64,000 nucleotides of DNA. Source: UBA4971 sp029551185. GTDB lineage: Bacteria > Bacillota > SHA-98 > UBA4971. Below the pieces are notes generated by a model. It was not told where the DNA came from. It made no database searches and saw only the letters and a list, made by a program, of their open reading frames with translations. A program made the translations under genes and the position numbers. Numbering within the stretch: position 1 is the stretch's first letter; each line of letters starts with the position of its first letter. Where the stretch lies: the NCBI GenBank assembly GCA_035593725.1, contig DAOSZN010000010.1:11174-75173 (forward strand). Direction: 5' to 3'. Positions 43,284-52,395 of the stretch are shown here, piece by piece.

Positions 43284-45431
43284 TTAGATGGGCGTGGAAT
43301 GCAGGTACCCTGACTCCGCTGCATGGCGATTCATATCCTGAATGAGCCGGATGGCGTCGCGCATTGACGCAGTCACTTGCCTGGCAGCGAAGTATACTTT
43401 AGCTTGCGTATCATCTTCTGTTCGTCCTGCACGGCCTGCCATCTGAATAAGAGTCGCAGTATCGAAGATCCGTTCATAGTCTGCATAAAGCACCAGGACA
43501 TCAGCGTCGGGAACAGTGATGCCTCGTTCGAGTACGCTGGTTGAGACAATAATGTCGATTGGGCCTGTCCTGAAGGCTTCTCTGTGCAGTTCCCGGTTGG
43601 GGTGGGCAGCGTGAATTGAAGCTATCCTTGGTGTCCTTGGCTGTGATGAGTCTCTTAAGGTCGTCCTACGCGAATCAGCAGGCGAATATCCGGAAACATG
43701 CAGTGAAGCAGATATTTCCGCCGAGACCAGGCGTGACAGTTCAACTGTAGGGACGAATACAAACATTTTCCTGCTTGCAGCTAATGAACGTTCTATAATG
43801 GCTAATACCTTATCCGGCAGAAGAAGCCCGCAACCTGCAATCCTTCCGGTCCCCCCATAGACCTGACCGGATTTGTCATGACCCTGGGGAGCCTCGCTTG
43901 CCGAGGTGTTTCTGTCAAGGATTCCCCGAAAAGAGCTTCCTCGGCACACTTCATCCGGCAGAGGCAGACGGGTCTGAATGATTTCGGGTTCAGGTAGCGG
44001 GCGGCCATGATGGCGCGCTGGGATCCTTACCAGGGCTATTTCTTTCCGGTCGGCCTTTCGCAGCAACTCCCGGCCCGGGGTTGCAGTCATGAATACGGTG
44101 TTGCCCCAGGGGGCAGTTGCCCGCCTGACTGCGTAATTAAGAATCGCGCTCCCGCGATAAGGGAATGCGTCGACTTCATCTAAGACGACAAGGTCGAAAG
44201 CCTGAAAAAACCTAATGGTTTGGTGGGTCGTAGCCACAACGATATCCGCGTCCCGGTAGCGTGATTTCGCTTGGCCGCGAAGCTCTAAGATACTGGCATC
44301 AGGTATGGCGGAGGCGATACGCGGGACTATTTCAGCCACGACATCGCTTCTTGGGATTGCCAACAAAACCTTGCCACCATGTCTAAGAACTTGTGCTATC
44401 GTCTGGAAGACTACTTCTGTTTTTCCTGCGCCGCACACCGCGAAGACGAGGCATTCACTGCATGTAGGGTTCTCCAGGAAATCTGTGACAAGTTGTGATG
44501 CATGTTGTTGTGCCTTAGTCAGCTCAAAGGGGAGTCTTACCTCGAAGTCTTTTTTGGAAGACGCGTTCGGAGGCTCAGTTGGCTCTTGAACGGTAAGCGG
44601 GTTTCGGAAAGCAGTCCTTGCTTTTCCGATGGCTTTATTCAGGGCAGCAGCAGCATCTATGTTGCTGATTTCATTTTTGAAAGCAGGATCGTCGTCGCCG
44701 GGAAGCTTATTCTGAGAGACAATTACATCTTGACCGGGAATTACATTTCGGAGAGAAGCTGTATTCCTAGGTGAATAGAACAGAGGGCGACAAGCCCTCG
44801 CTTGTCCCATTGATGCGCACTTAGGACAGTATAAGCATTTCTCACTTGAGCACGCGCTACATGGGGCTTGGACTACGTCCCTGTTGCCACATCGCCTGCA
44901 GGATGCAATCCCAAACCTATCAACTGCAACTGACGGGACACGTCCGATAGCGCCTTTTAAGATTAGCGTCTGAAGTATGTCATAGAGATTCCCGGTTAGA
45001 TGGAGGCCACGTTCTAAGAGGGCTTGTGTGATTTCACGATCAAAAAGGATGCGGCCCTGCAATACATCTGCCAATATGTCCAGATCTTCCTCTGCCGGTA
45101 AAATCACATCACGACAATCGTGACAAGTAGCGATATTAAAGCATGCGGCAACACGTTTGAAACCCGGTGTCCTGGTCAAGGATCCCAAGAATCGGGCAAA
45201 CCTGCCTTGTCTGTCGCGATAAGTCTGACGCCTGAGCTTATGGCGGTCAGCCTCGTGCACAGCCCAAGCCAAAGGCAGGGGCCCTGCAATTATGGCCAGG
45301 TGGGTGTATCCTAAGGCTGAAAGCACTTTGAGGTCTAGCAAGGGATAGTGGGAAACCCCTGTGACCTTTCGGTGGCCTGATGTGTCCTGTACATCAAACA
45401 CGTCATATACGAAATAAAGCTTTTCTATCAT
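43284..45431 (-). CDS. comFA: ComFA-like DNA uptake helicase with long N-terminal region
   Basis: A 715-residue superfamily 2 helicase resembling ComFA, which drives single-stranded DNA import during transformation. A Cys-rich zinc region (CRRCGNRDVVQAPCSACSS, then CLYCPKC) precedes the helicase core: Walker A FAVCGAGKTEV, DEAD-box variant VVLDEVDAFPY, TATPG, and the C-terminal STSVLERGITVPDADVLV and QMAGRAGR. Typical ComFA has about 450-470 residues; here some 180 extra residues lie before the zinc region, with another pair of cysteines (CFNIATCHDC). ATG 45431 with GGAGGGA upstream is preferred to 45458. It is divergent from comFC rather than in one operon. Confidence 0.85.
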   Translation of the reverse strand: MIEKLYFVYDVFDVQDTSGHRKVTGVSHYPLLDLKVLSALGYTHLAIIAGPLPLAWAVHEADRHKLRRQTYRDRQGRFARFLGSLTRTPGFKRVAACFNIATCHDCRDVILPAEEDLDILADVLQGRILFDREITQALLERGLHLTGNLYDILQTLILKGAIGRVPSVAVDRFGIASCRRCGNRDVVQAPCSACSSEKCLYCPKCASMGQARACRPLFYSPRNTASLRNVIPGQDVIVSQNKLPGDDDPAFKNEISNIDAAAALNKAIGKARTAFRNPLTVQEPTEPPNASSKKDFEVRLPFELTKAQQHASQLVTDFLENPTCSECLVFAVCGAGKTEVVFQTIAQVLRHGGKVLLAIPRSDVVAEIVPRIASAIPDASILELRGQAKSRYRDADIVVATTHQTIRFFQAFDLVVLDEVDAFPYRGSAILNYAVRRATAPWGNTVFMTATPGRELLRKADRKEIALVRIPARHHGRPLPEPEIIQTRLPLPDEVCRGSSFRGILDRNTSASEAPQGHDKSGQVYGGTGRIAGCGLLLPDKVLAIIERSLAASRKMFVFVPTVELSRLVSAEISASLHVSGYSPADSRRTTLRDSSQPRTPRIASIHAAHPNRELHREAFRTGPIDIIVSTSVLERGITVPDADVLVLYADYERIFDTATLIQMAGRAGRTEDDTQAKVYFAARQVTASMRDAIRLIQDMNRHAAESGYLHSTPI

Positions 45432-45687
45432 GGCAATGTTCCCTCCATATATTACCATTCAACAGTGAGACCCGCTTGACCTTCAGGGAAGGCAAGAGAC
45501 GGGGCAAAACCATTCTAAAAACCATTCCTTTGGGTGATTGGCTCAATTCCGAATTCCGGCTAGGATACGATCAGGGATTGGGATCGCGTGATTGGCAGAT
45601 TGGGGTTAGGAGGGTGTAAATCGGAGCTGTCAGGGGGTGACGTAGAAACAGACAAAGGTAAAGGCAAAGAAAAAGGAGGGCAGGCGT

Positions 45688-46686
45688 GTGGGCAAGTATG
45701 CAGCAAATAAAGCGACTGAGCCCGGTCTGCCGGAGGATCCCATGTCCGTCCCGGCAAATATCGGACATGCTCTGGCGCTGCTTGGGAAGAAGGTGTTTGA
45801 TTTCGTCTTTCCTGAAGAGGAAGGATGCGTGCTTTGCGGGAGAGTGACAGACTTAAGACATGCTGAGGAAATCTTTGCTGCATTGATTTGCCACGGCTGC
45901 CTAAGTAGGATCCCCTTTGTGCAAGCGCCTATCTGCCAGGTGTGCGGTCGTCCGCTGAGAGGACGTCGAGGTGATGTCGGTTTACCTGAACACTCGAAGG
46001 CGGGTGTAGACATATCTTTGACTCAAGATATGACACCCGACACCTCCCTGCGAATGTCTCAGCGCCAAGTGGAAGGCGTGCGGATAGACACGCCGGGAGC
46101 ATCAGGCCCAACCGAGGTATCAGATAAGGTCGTTTGCAGGGATTGTGACATAGAAGGCAGGTTCTTTCTGAGGGCTCGGGCAGTCGGCACGTATGACGGA
46201 GCGCTCAAGGAGATTATTCGTGAGTTCAAGTTCTACGGAAGACGTGATCTGGCTGAAGGGCTGGGTGTCCTTATGGCGAGAGAGGCATATCGGGAGAAGT
46301 CTATGAGGACCTGTGACATCATCGTCCCGGTCCCTTTACATCCTCTTCGACTGGCTGAACGAGGCTATAATCAAGCTGAGCTTCTCGCGAAGGAAGTGGG
46401 TGCCTGTCTTGGTATCCGGGTTCAAGACAGTGTGGAGAGAACAGTCGGACCGGGTGAACAGAATAAGGTAGGGAGGCAGCTTCGCAGGGAGCTTGTCCGA
46501 GGAGCGTTTTATGTGCCGTATCCGGCAAAGGTCGCCGGAAAACGCGTGCTCTTGGTGGACGACGTGATTACTACAGGGAATACGGCAAACGAGAGTGCGC
46601 GTATCCTTCTTCGTGCCGGCGCAGCTGAGGTTTATGTGATCACAGCTGCCATCTCTCCTTTCGAACAGGAATGGCGTATGCATTAG
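45688..46686 (+). CDS. comFC: ComFC-like phosphoribosyltransferase-domain protein
   Basis: A 332-residue ComFC/GntX-type protein needed for transformation in competent species. An N-terminal zinc ribbon (CVLCG, then CHGC, CQVCGRPL) is followed by a PRPP-binding domain with IIVPVPLHPLRLAERGYNQA near 210 and the PRPP loop VLLVDDVITTGNTANES near 286. Between the second and final Cys pair (CRDC) about 55 residues of low-complexity sequence are inserted, and a 30-residue N-terminal extension is present, making it about 100 residues longer than usual. GTG 45688 has AAAGGAGGG upstream. The 256-bp gap to comFA holds the divergent promoters but no clear consensus. Confidence 0.86.
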   Translation: MGKYAANKATEPGLPEDPMSVPANIGHALALLGKKVFDFVFPEEEGCVLCGRVTDLRHAEEIFAALICHGCLSRIPFVQAPICQVCGRPLRGRRGDVGLPEHSKAGVDISLTQDMTPDTSLRMSQRQVEGVRIDTPGASGPTEVSDKVVCRDCDIEGRFFLRARAVGTYDGALKEIIREFKFYGRRDLAEGLGVLMAREAYREKSMRTCDIIVPVPLHPLRLAERGYNQAELLAKEVGACLGIRVQDSVERTVGPGEQNKVGRQLRRELVRGAFYVPYPAKVAGKRVLLVDDVITTGNTANESARILLRAGAAEVYVITAAISPFEQEWRMH

Positions 46687-46780
46687 GCGAGATCAAGGCA
46701 GACGCAGGCATCCTCCGGAGAAAACAGCGAATCAGGCGGCGCAAAAGGAAGCAAGCGTCAAGTATTGGCGCTCAAAAAGA

Positions 46781-47203
46781 CTACTCTTGGGCTATTATGT
46801 CTTTGAATTCGTAGGTAAACTCCACCAGTCTCGGCGCCATGTAGATAGGACATACGCATCTGACTGCAAGCGCTATGGCGTCGCTGGGCCTCGAATCAAC
46901 CACTGTTACCTTGCCGTCATGTTGAATATGGACTTCTGCGTAATAGACTCCTTCTTTGATTCCGGTAATAACAATTTGCTGGACCACTCCGCCCATAGCA
47001 TCACAAAGCGATTTTAAGAGATCATGAGTCAAGGGGCGAGGAGGCATATCTCCGGAAAGCGGAATAGCTATGGCTTGTGCCTCAAATGGACCAATTGCTA
47101 TCGGAAGAACAAACTTGTTCTCCAGATCAGCCAGGAGGACTGAGAACTCATTGTCGGGGCCTGCTGCAATACCCAGCACCTTCATGGTTAGCAGGATAAT
47201 CAC
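46781..47203 (-). CDS. DUF151 bifunctional nuclease family protein
   Basis: A 140-residue protein of the bifunctional nuclease (BFN, DUF151) family: LPIAIGPFEAQAIAIPLSG near residue 32, PRPLTHDLLKSLCDAMGG near 55 and the signature VVDSRPSDAIALAVR near 100. Members are implicated in stress responses and nucleic-acid cleavage. GTG 47203 has a Shine-Dalgarno sequence immediately adjacent (AAAGAGG), so ATG 47185 may be the true start. Confidence 0.85.
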   Translation of the reverse strand: MIILLTMKVLGIAAGPDNEFSVLLADLENKFVLPIAIGPFEAQAIAIPLSGDMPPRPLTHDLLKSLCDAMGGVVQQIVITGIKEGVYYAEVHIQHDGKVTVVDSRPSDAIALAVRCVCPIYMAPRLVEFTYEFKDIIAQE

Positions 47204-47629
47204 CCTCTTTCATCTTGGCATTCCGGATCTCACTTGTCATTGTATCACACCTTGGAGGAAGAGGTCTTCGTTCGCCTGAGTCAAGTTCTTGACCGGATCT
47301 TTTTTCTTCAAAACGGTTAGATTGATCGTTCCCTTTTTGTCGTCGATTTCATCCTATGAGTCTTATCCCGTAAGTTGCAAAGACATTCCATCGGCCAGGC
47401 AAGGACAGGTGCTCAGGAGCCGTTGCGTACGATAGAACCTGCGGTTGCAAAACTAAAGGAAATCTTTTCTTTTCGCAAGTCCGCAAGTCAATCACAAACC
47501 TCTATAAAGCTTATTCTTGAACTTTAGATGATTTCCTTTTGAAAGACAGAGAGCAAAGAAAACAGTCGAAGGGGCTGTTTATTGCCGTACGCAAAAATTA
47601 CTTGAGCAACTATTCGAAGAAGTTACGTG
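47204..47629. other. Intergenic region with a possible broken small gene on the minus strand
   Basis: On the minus strand an open stretch from 47353 to 47237 encodes 38 residues that look protein-like (KGTINLTVLKKKDPVKNL, ending LFLQGVIQ) but has no start codon in frame. An ATG lies one base out of frame at 47352, just before a five-A run, so a one-base deletion could have broken a short gene. The rest, to the LacI promoter, shows only A+T-rich sequence and the distant repeats AAAGGAAATC/GATTTCCTTT (near 47453 and 47527). Confidence 0.3.
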
Positions 47630-47658
47630 TTGATTTGCATGAGGAGGCTTGGTATAAT
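47630..47658 (+). promoter_or_regulatory. Sigma-A-type promoter of the LacI regulator gene
   Basis: -35 TTGATT (47630-47635) and a perfect -10 TATAAT (47653-47658) are separated by 17 bases. Transcription should start near 47665, inside the palindromic operator that follows. Confidence 0.75.
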
Positions 47659-47664
47659 GAATCT

Positions 47665-47676
47665 GTAAACGTTTAC
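47665..47676. promoter_or_regulatory. LacI-family operator, perfect palindrome
   Basis: GTAAACGTTTAC is a perfect 12-bp palindrome with the central CG typical of LacI-family sites. It begins seven bases after the -10 box, so a bound repressor would block initiation; autoregulation is the simple reading. A 10/12 match occurs at 49804. Confidence 0.8.
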
Positions 47677-47685
47677 GGTAGGAGG

Positions 47686-48693
47686 ATGAGCGTTATTCCC
47701 ACGATTAAGGATGTCGCAAGGGAGGCCGGAGTTTCATATGCCACGGTTTCAAGGGCGCTGAATAATCATCCGGAAGTATCTGACGACACTAAGAAGCGGA
47801 TTATAAAGATTGCTTTGGAGATGGGGTATCAACCCAATGCTATTGCCCAGGGCTTAGTGAAGAAAGAAACAAAGACTGTGGGTCTCATTATTCCTGATAT
47901 CACAAACCCGTTCTTTCCCGAGGTGGCCAGGGGAATAGAAGACGCGGCTGTTGAAGCCGGGTACACCATATTCCTTTGCAATACCAACTGGAACGCGGAA
48001 CGAGAAGAACGGTATCTAAACGTCCTAATGCAGAAACAGGTAGATGGATTAATCATCGGTCCTAGCTCCGAAGAGATATCACACTTGGGGAAAATCCTTG
48101 ACAGCAGGATTAAGACAGTCTTTATCAGTAGAGCAATCAATCATGCAAACAGCACCTGTATCATAATAGATAATGTCCTCGGCGCAGAGCAGGCGGTAGA
48201 GTATCTGATAGAACGTGGCCACCGAAAGATTGCTTTTATCGGTGGACGGGAAGACATATCAACTAACCGGGAACGATTGCAAGGCTATACTCAGGCTTTT
48301 CGAAATAATGGACTGGAACTCGATGAATCCCTTGTGAAAACCGGTAGTTTCAAGCGTGACAGCGGGTATTTTATTATGAATCAGCTTTTGAAGTCAGATA
48401 CCTGCAACCGACCGACTGCTGTTTTTGCTGCAAATGACCTATTAGCTCTCGGTGTTATCCAAGCCGTTAAGGAAAATGGGTTAAGTATTCCTCAAGATAT
48501 TGCGGTTGTTGGTTTTGATGACATTGAGTTTGCTTCTTTGCCTGAGATTCAACTGACCACTGTGGCTCAACCCAAGTATGATATGGGGAAACTGGCGTTT
48601 ACTACATTGATGGAGCTGATGAGGGGAGGGGGATACTCCAGCGGCAGAAAGATACTTTTAGATCCGGTCTTGGTTGTCAGAAAAACCGGTTGA
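47686..48693 (+). CDS. LacI-family transcriptional regulator
   Basis: About 335 residues: an N-terminal LacI HTH (PTIKDVAREAGVSYATVSRA) with hinge region, then a periplasmic-binding-type sensor domain (VGLIIPDITNPFFPEVARGI near 62, FIGGREDISTNRERLQGY, VVGFDDIEFASLPEIQLTTV near 273). The start is unclear. ATG 47686 touches the Shine-Dalgarno sequence GGAGG, whereas the ATT codon at 47695 has ideal spacing and gives the classic LacI beginning M-PTIKDVA. Context points to a repressor of the following inositol-type genes, with operators at 47665 and 49804. The open frame further upstream (to 47539) crosses the promoter and is not used. Confidence 0.9.
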   Translation: MSVIPTIKDVAREAGVSYATVSRALNNHPEVSDDTKKRIIKIALEMGYQPNAIAQGLVKKETKTVGLIIPDITNPFFPEVARGIEDAAVEAGYTIFLCNTNWNAEREERYLNVLMQKQVDGLIIGPSSEEISHLGKILDSRIKTVFISRAINHANSTCIIIDNVLGAEQAVEYLIERGHRKIAFIGGREDISTNRERLQGYTQAFRNNGLELDESLVKTGSFKRDSGYFIMNQLLKSDTCNRPTAVFAANDLLALGVIQAVKENGLSIPQDIAVVGFDDIEFASLPEIQLTTVAQPKYDMGKLAFTTLMELMRGGGYSSGRKILLDPVLVVRKTG

Positions 48694-48715
48694 AAGAGAA
48701 GAGGGGTGAGAAGCT

Positions 48716-49726
48716 TTGGAAGAGGTAGGTTTAGGGGTTATCGGTGCAGGAAGAATAGGGAAAATTCACGCCCGTAACTTGAAATACCTGATTCCCGGCG
48801 CCAAATTGGTGGCAATCTCGGATATTGTGGAAGAAGCTGCCTATCAGGCCGCTCGAGAACTGGACATCCCTTCTGTAGAGACTGACCATGGCAAACTGCT
48901 TGAGAGAAAAGACATAAGAGGTATAGTAATATGTTCGTCCACAGATACACATGCTGACATAATTGAAGAAGCAGCGGAAGCGGGGAAACACATTTTCTGT
49001 GAGAAACCTATTGCGCTTGAAATTCCCCGTATTGAACAAGCACTGTCTGTCGTAGAAAAAGCGGGAGTCAAATTGCAAGTCGGTTTTAACAGGCGCTTCG
49101 ATCCCAGTTTCAAAAAGGCCAAACAACTGATTGAGAGCGGAGAAATAGGTGTTCCGTATGTAATCCGCATCACAAGCAGGGATCCTGCTCCGCCGCCTAT
49201 CGCTTATGTAAAAAGTTCCGGGGGCTTGTTCCTGGACATGATGATTCATGACTTTGACATGGCCCGTTTTTTGATTGGGGATGAAATCTCCGAGCTAATG
49301 GCGGTTGGCGACTGTCTCATAGACCCTGCAATAGGCGAGGCAGGCGATATTGATACCGCCATCGTCACCTTAAAGTTCAAAAACGGGGTTATGGGGGCTA
49401 TCGATAATAGTCGAAAGACGGCATACGGGTATGATCAAAGAATCGAAGTCCATGGATCAAAAGGGACAATAACCGTAGGCAACAAAACACCTACAGAGGT
49501 TATCCTTCATAATGAATCCGGCATCCAAGGAGATGTCTTGCTCAATTTCTTCATCGAGCGATATCAAGATTCGTACCTGGCAGAGATGGAAGAGTTCGTA
49601 AACTGCATCATGAATGATGAGGAACCGTCGGTAGGAGGGTTTGACGGATTGATTTCTGTCCGGATGGGATACGCTGCTCTTGAGTCACTTCAAACAAAGA
49701 GGTTCGTCACTTTTGAGAATGATTAA
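48716..49726 (+). CDS. iolG: Inositol 2-dehydrogenase (Gfo/Idh/MocA family)
   Basis: A 336-residue NAD-dependent dehydrogenase resembling myo-inositol 2-dehydrogenases: LGVIGAGRIGKIHARNLKY at residue 5, catalytic-lysine motif HIFCEKPIALEI near 93, VGFNRRFDPSFKKAK near 122, and LFLDMMIHDFDMARFLIGDE near 170, containing the Asp/His active site. It would oxidise myo-inositol to scyllo-inosose. TTG 48716 has GAGGGGTGAGA upstream. It is co-transcribed with the LacI regulator gene. Specificity is inferred from sequence and from the IolM/IolN-like neighbours. Confidence 0.8.
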   Translation: MEEVGLGVIGAGRIGKIHARNLKYLIPGAKLVAISDIVEEAAYQAARELDIPSVETDHGKLLERKDIRGIVICSSTDTHADIIEEAAEAGKHIFCEKPIALEIPRIEQALSVVEKAGVKLQVGFNRRFDPSFKKAKQLIESGEIGVPYVIRITSRDPAPPPIAYVKSSGGLFLDMMIHDFDMARFLIGDEISELMAVGDCLIDPAIGEAGDIDTAIVTLKFKNGVMGAIDNSRKTAYGYDQRIEVHGSKGTITVGNKTPTEVILHNESGIQGDVLLNFFIERYQDSYLAEMEEFVNCIMNDEEPSVGGFDGLISVRMGYAALESLQTKRFVTFEND

Positions 49727-49803
49727 TCAGATTGTTTAAAGTAAAGAACTGTTTTCAAAGGAAGAAAGAATTACTTTACATGCGAAATCTTATACTTACG
49801 ATT

Positions 49804-49815
49804 TAAAACGTTTAC
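49804..49815. promoter_or_regulatory. Second LacI-family operator
   Basis: TAAAACGTTTAC matches 10 of 12 bases of the palindrome at 47665, including the central AAACGTTTAC. It lies about 86 bases ahead of the zinc dehydrogenase gene in a 174-bp gap, suggesting that this second unit is under the same repressor. Confidence 0.7.
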
Positions 49816-49900
49816 GGAACCTGTGAAAATCCTGGCAAGTTCCTATTGGTCCGGATTCGGACACAAGTAGACTCAAATCAGATACAAGGAGATGAGATGC

Positions 49901-51091
49901 GTGGGCAAGATGAGAGGGGTAACATTACTGGCGGACTGGGATCCAAAACCCGAGTTTAAGCTTGGTTCCAAAGACATCGACAAGAAGCAAACCTATTCAG
50001 GAAGCAAGGTCTGGCGAAACCCGAGAATTGAAATTCTGGATCATGAGATACCGGAGCCCGGCCGTGAAGAAGTGCTAATCGAGGTAAAGGCTTGTGGGAT
50101 TTGCGGCAGCGATGTACACATGGCCCAGGCTGACGACGATGGCTACATATTTTATCCGGGTTTGACGGGTTTCCCTGCGATTTTAGGTCATGAATTCTCC
50201 GGCGTTGTGGTGAAAGCGGGACCCGGTGCGATCAGCAAGAGAACAAATAAGCCTTTTGAGCCAGGAGAGGCTGTTACAGCAGAGGAGATGCTATGGTGCG
50301 GACAGTGCAAACCTTGTGCTGACGGCTATCCGAACCATTGCGAACAACTTGATGAGCTTGGGTTTAATATTCACGGGGCATTCACCAAATACGTAGTGGT
50401 CCCTTCACGTGTAGTCTGGAGTCTGGAACCCTTAAGGAAACGTTACTCAGGTGATGAACTGTTCCTGGCAGGCAGCTTAGTGGAACCGACGTCTGTTGCC
50501 TACAATGCTGTGGTTGAGCGCGGCGGCGGAATTCGTCCCGGGGATAACGTAGTTATTTGCGGGGGAGGCCCGATAGGGGTGGCAGCCTGCGCTATTATGA
50601 AACGAATGGGCGCTGCTCGGGTCATCCTTTCCGAGCCAATGACAGAGCGAGCGGAGTTAGGCAAGAAACTCGGCGCGGACTACACAATTGATCCCACGAA
50701 GGAGAACTTCGCAGAAAGAGTCCTGGAGCTGACTGACGGTATGGGCGCCAGCTTGTATCTTGAAGCCACAGGACTGCCTACAGTAGTCTATCCCGGAATC
50801 GAAGAGGTCATTTGGGAAGGCCGCACGCTTAACAGTACAGTGGTGGTAGTCGCCAGGGCTGACGCTAAGATGCCGGTGACCGGCGAGGTCCTGCAAGTAA
50901 GGAGAGCTCAAATCGTGGGCGCGCAGGGACACTCCGGACATGGGACTTTCCCCAGAGTCATTGAGTCAATGGCTGACGGCATGGATATGACCCCCATGAT
51001 TACCAAGAAGATTACATTGGATGAGGTTCCTGAGAATATCATTGCCCTGCGCACCAATCGTACTGATTGCAAGATTTCTTGTGTCATGTAA
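49901..51091 (+). CDS. iolM: Zinc-dependent medium-chain dehydrogenase, probable scyllo-inosose 3-dehydrogenase
   Basis: A 396-residue zinc alcohol dehydrogenase. Catalytic zinc ligands are in VKACGICGSDVHMAQ near residue 67 and LGHEFSGVVVKAG near 100; structural zinc is indicated by MLWCGQCKPCADGYPNHCEQ near 130; the NAD loop is VVICGGGPIGVAACAIM near 218. Length and neighbours fit IolM of the Thermotoga-type inositol pathway, which oxidises scyllo-inosose to a diketo-inositol. GTG 49901 is nine bases from AAGGAG and is preferred to ATG 49892, which touches it. Exact specificity is inference. Confidence 0.75.
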   Translation: MGKMRGVTLLADWDPKPEFKLGSKDIDKKQTYSGSKVWRNPRIEILDHEIPEPGREEVLIEVKACGICGSDVHMAQADDDGYIFYPGLTGFPAILGHEFSGVVVKAGPGAISKRTNKPFEPGEAVTAEEMLWCGQCKPCADGYPNHCEQLDELGFNIHGAFTKYVVVPSRVVWSLEPLRKRYSGDELFLAGSLVEPTSVAYNAVVERGGGIRPGDNVVICGGGPIGVAACAIMKRMGAARVILSEPMTERAELGKKLGADYTIDPTKENFAERVLELTDGMGASLYLEATGLPTVVYPGIEEVIWEGRTLNSTVVVVARADAKMPVTGEVLQVRRAQIVGAQGHSGHGTFPRVIESMADGMDMTPMITKKITLDEVPENIIALRTNRTDCKISCVM

Positions 51092-51253
51092 TAGAAAGAC
51101 CTTGCAACAGTCGGCACATGTGCCGGGTAGAGGCGTTTAGATAATCCGGAAATGGATGGCAAAAGGGTCGGATGGCCTCCCTCATAATAAGCGGTCCTTA
51201 TTTGAGCAGACTCTTTTGCCGTCCTCTTGAAATGTCAAAGGGGGAAACCATAG

Positions 51254-52363
51254 ATGGCAGAGAAGGACAAGATTTGGTTGACTACTGAGTGTCCTGCCAT
51301 AGTATTTGAGGATAACACTGTCGGCAGGTTGAAGAAGAAGATTTGGGACGCGTCTGAGGAAGAGATCGAGGAAATCTTGGCGAAATATGAAATCCCGTCT
51401 GAGCCGGAACTGGGAAAACCCGGTACATATATTCAGAATACCGTCCGCAATGAATTGATACAAAATCGTAGGAAGAACGATGTAGTGTTAATTCCTGTAG
51501 GTTGTACCGAAAATCACGGTATTCACACAGTAAGCGGCCTTGACACTTTTATGGTGACTCAGATTTGCGAAGGAGTGCGCAGATACACAGCGAAGCAAGG
51601 ACGACCTGTAAACCTTGCATTTCCTCCGCTGAATTACGGCGGACACCCGTACCATCATCTGGGAATGCCGGGAACCGTGATTATGCCTGAGGAAGTAGTC
51701 CGTGAAACCATGATCAACGTAATGCTGGGATTATGGAATGACGGTTTTCGCAAGCAGATTATAATCAACAACCACGGCCAGCTTTGGATGCTGGAAGCTG
51801 CGCTTCAGGAGTTCATGAAGAGATATCACTTGCCAGGCGTATTCCAAGTGATGGATTGGCACCGCGCTGTCAGGGAATTCTTCTATCCCGTTCACCGAAA
51901 AGACAGTCTGGAGACGCATTTTGTCCATGCAGATGAAGCGGAGACTTCAGTGGCTTTGTTGATGTTCCCTGAAGGTATGGTGGATATGAGTGTGGTTGTG
52001 GACGCTGAAGGTAAGGGATATCTTCCTGACGGCCACTTTGATAAGTCGGTGGAGCCTTTCCGTCGTCCGCACCGTTGGTCTGAAGGAGAGGGGCATATGG
52101 CTATTGAGCGAGCAGCCACTCCTGAAGGGGTTGTAGGAAAACCCAGCTTATCAACAGCGGAAAAGGCGAAAAGACCAATCGCAGCTATCCTTGAGTATTT
52201 GACTCTGGTTATTGATCAAATCCTGGAGGTTTTCCCACCTGGAGAGGTTCCTCCCGTTGAGGAAGTTACTTTGAGAACAGCTGAGGAAATGGAGCCGTTC
52301 TTAAAAGAGCCGGGCAGCCCGGGATGGAAATCCGTATATGAACTGCCGAAAATCGGGTTTTAG
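51254..52363 (+). CDS. iolN: Creatininase-family hydrolase, probable diketo-inositol hydrolase
   Basis: A 369-residue creatininase-like metallohydrolase. Metal ligands appear in VVLIPVGCTENHGIHTVSGL near residue 77, FPPLNYGGHPYHHLGMPGT near 125, IIINNHGQ near 170 and HADEAETSVALLMFPEGMVD near 224. It is much longer than creatininase (about 260) because of extra N- and C-terminal parts, as in IolN (3-dehydro-scyllo-inosose hydrolase), which opens the diketo-inositol ring to 5-ketogluconate. The ATG has AAGGGGGAAA upstream. The assignment depends on adjacency to iolG- and iolM-like genes. Confidence 0.7.
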   Translation: MAEKDKIWLTTECPAIVFEDNTVGRLKKKIWDASEEEIEEILAKYEIPSEPELGKPGTYIQNTVRNELIQNRRKNDVVLIPVGCTENHGIHTVSGLDTFMVTQICEGVRRYTAKQGRPVNLAFPPLNYGGHPYHHLGMPGTVIMPEEVVRETMINVMLGLWNDGFRKQIIINNHGQLWMLEAALQEFMKRYHLPGVFQVMDWHRAVREFFYPVHRKDSLETHFVHADEAETSVALLMFPEGMVDMSVVVDAEGKGYLPDGHFDKSVEPFRRPHRWSEGEGHMAIERAATPEGVVGKPSLSTAEKAKRPIAAILEYLTLVIDQILEVFPPGEVPPVEEVTLRTAEEMEPFLKEPGSPGWKSVYELPKIGF

Positions 52364-52395
52364 CTAAAAGGTCATAATCTCCCGGGATGTTTAGG

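Noticed and set aside
45380..45619. 79-codon frame in the comFA/comFC spacer
   Set aside because: Begins inside comFA with no RBS and resembles no protein.
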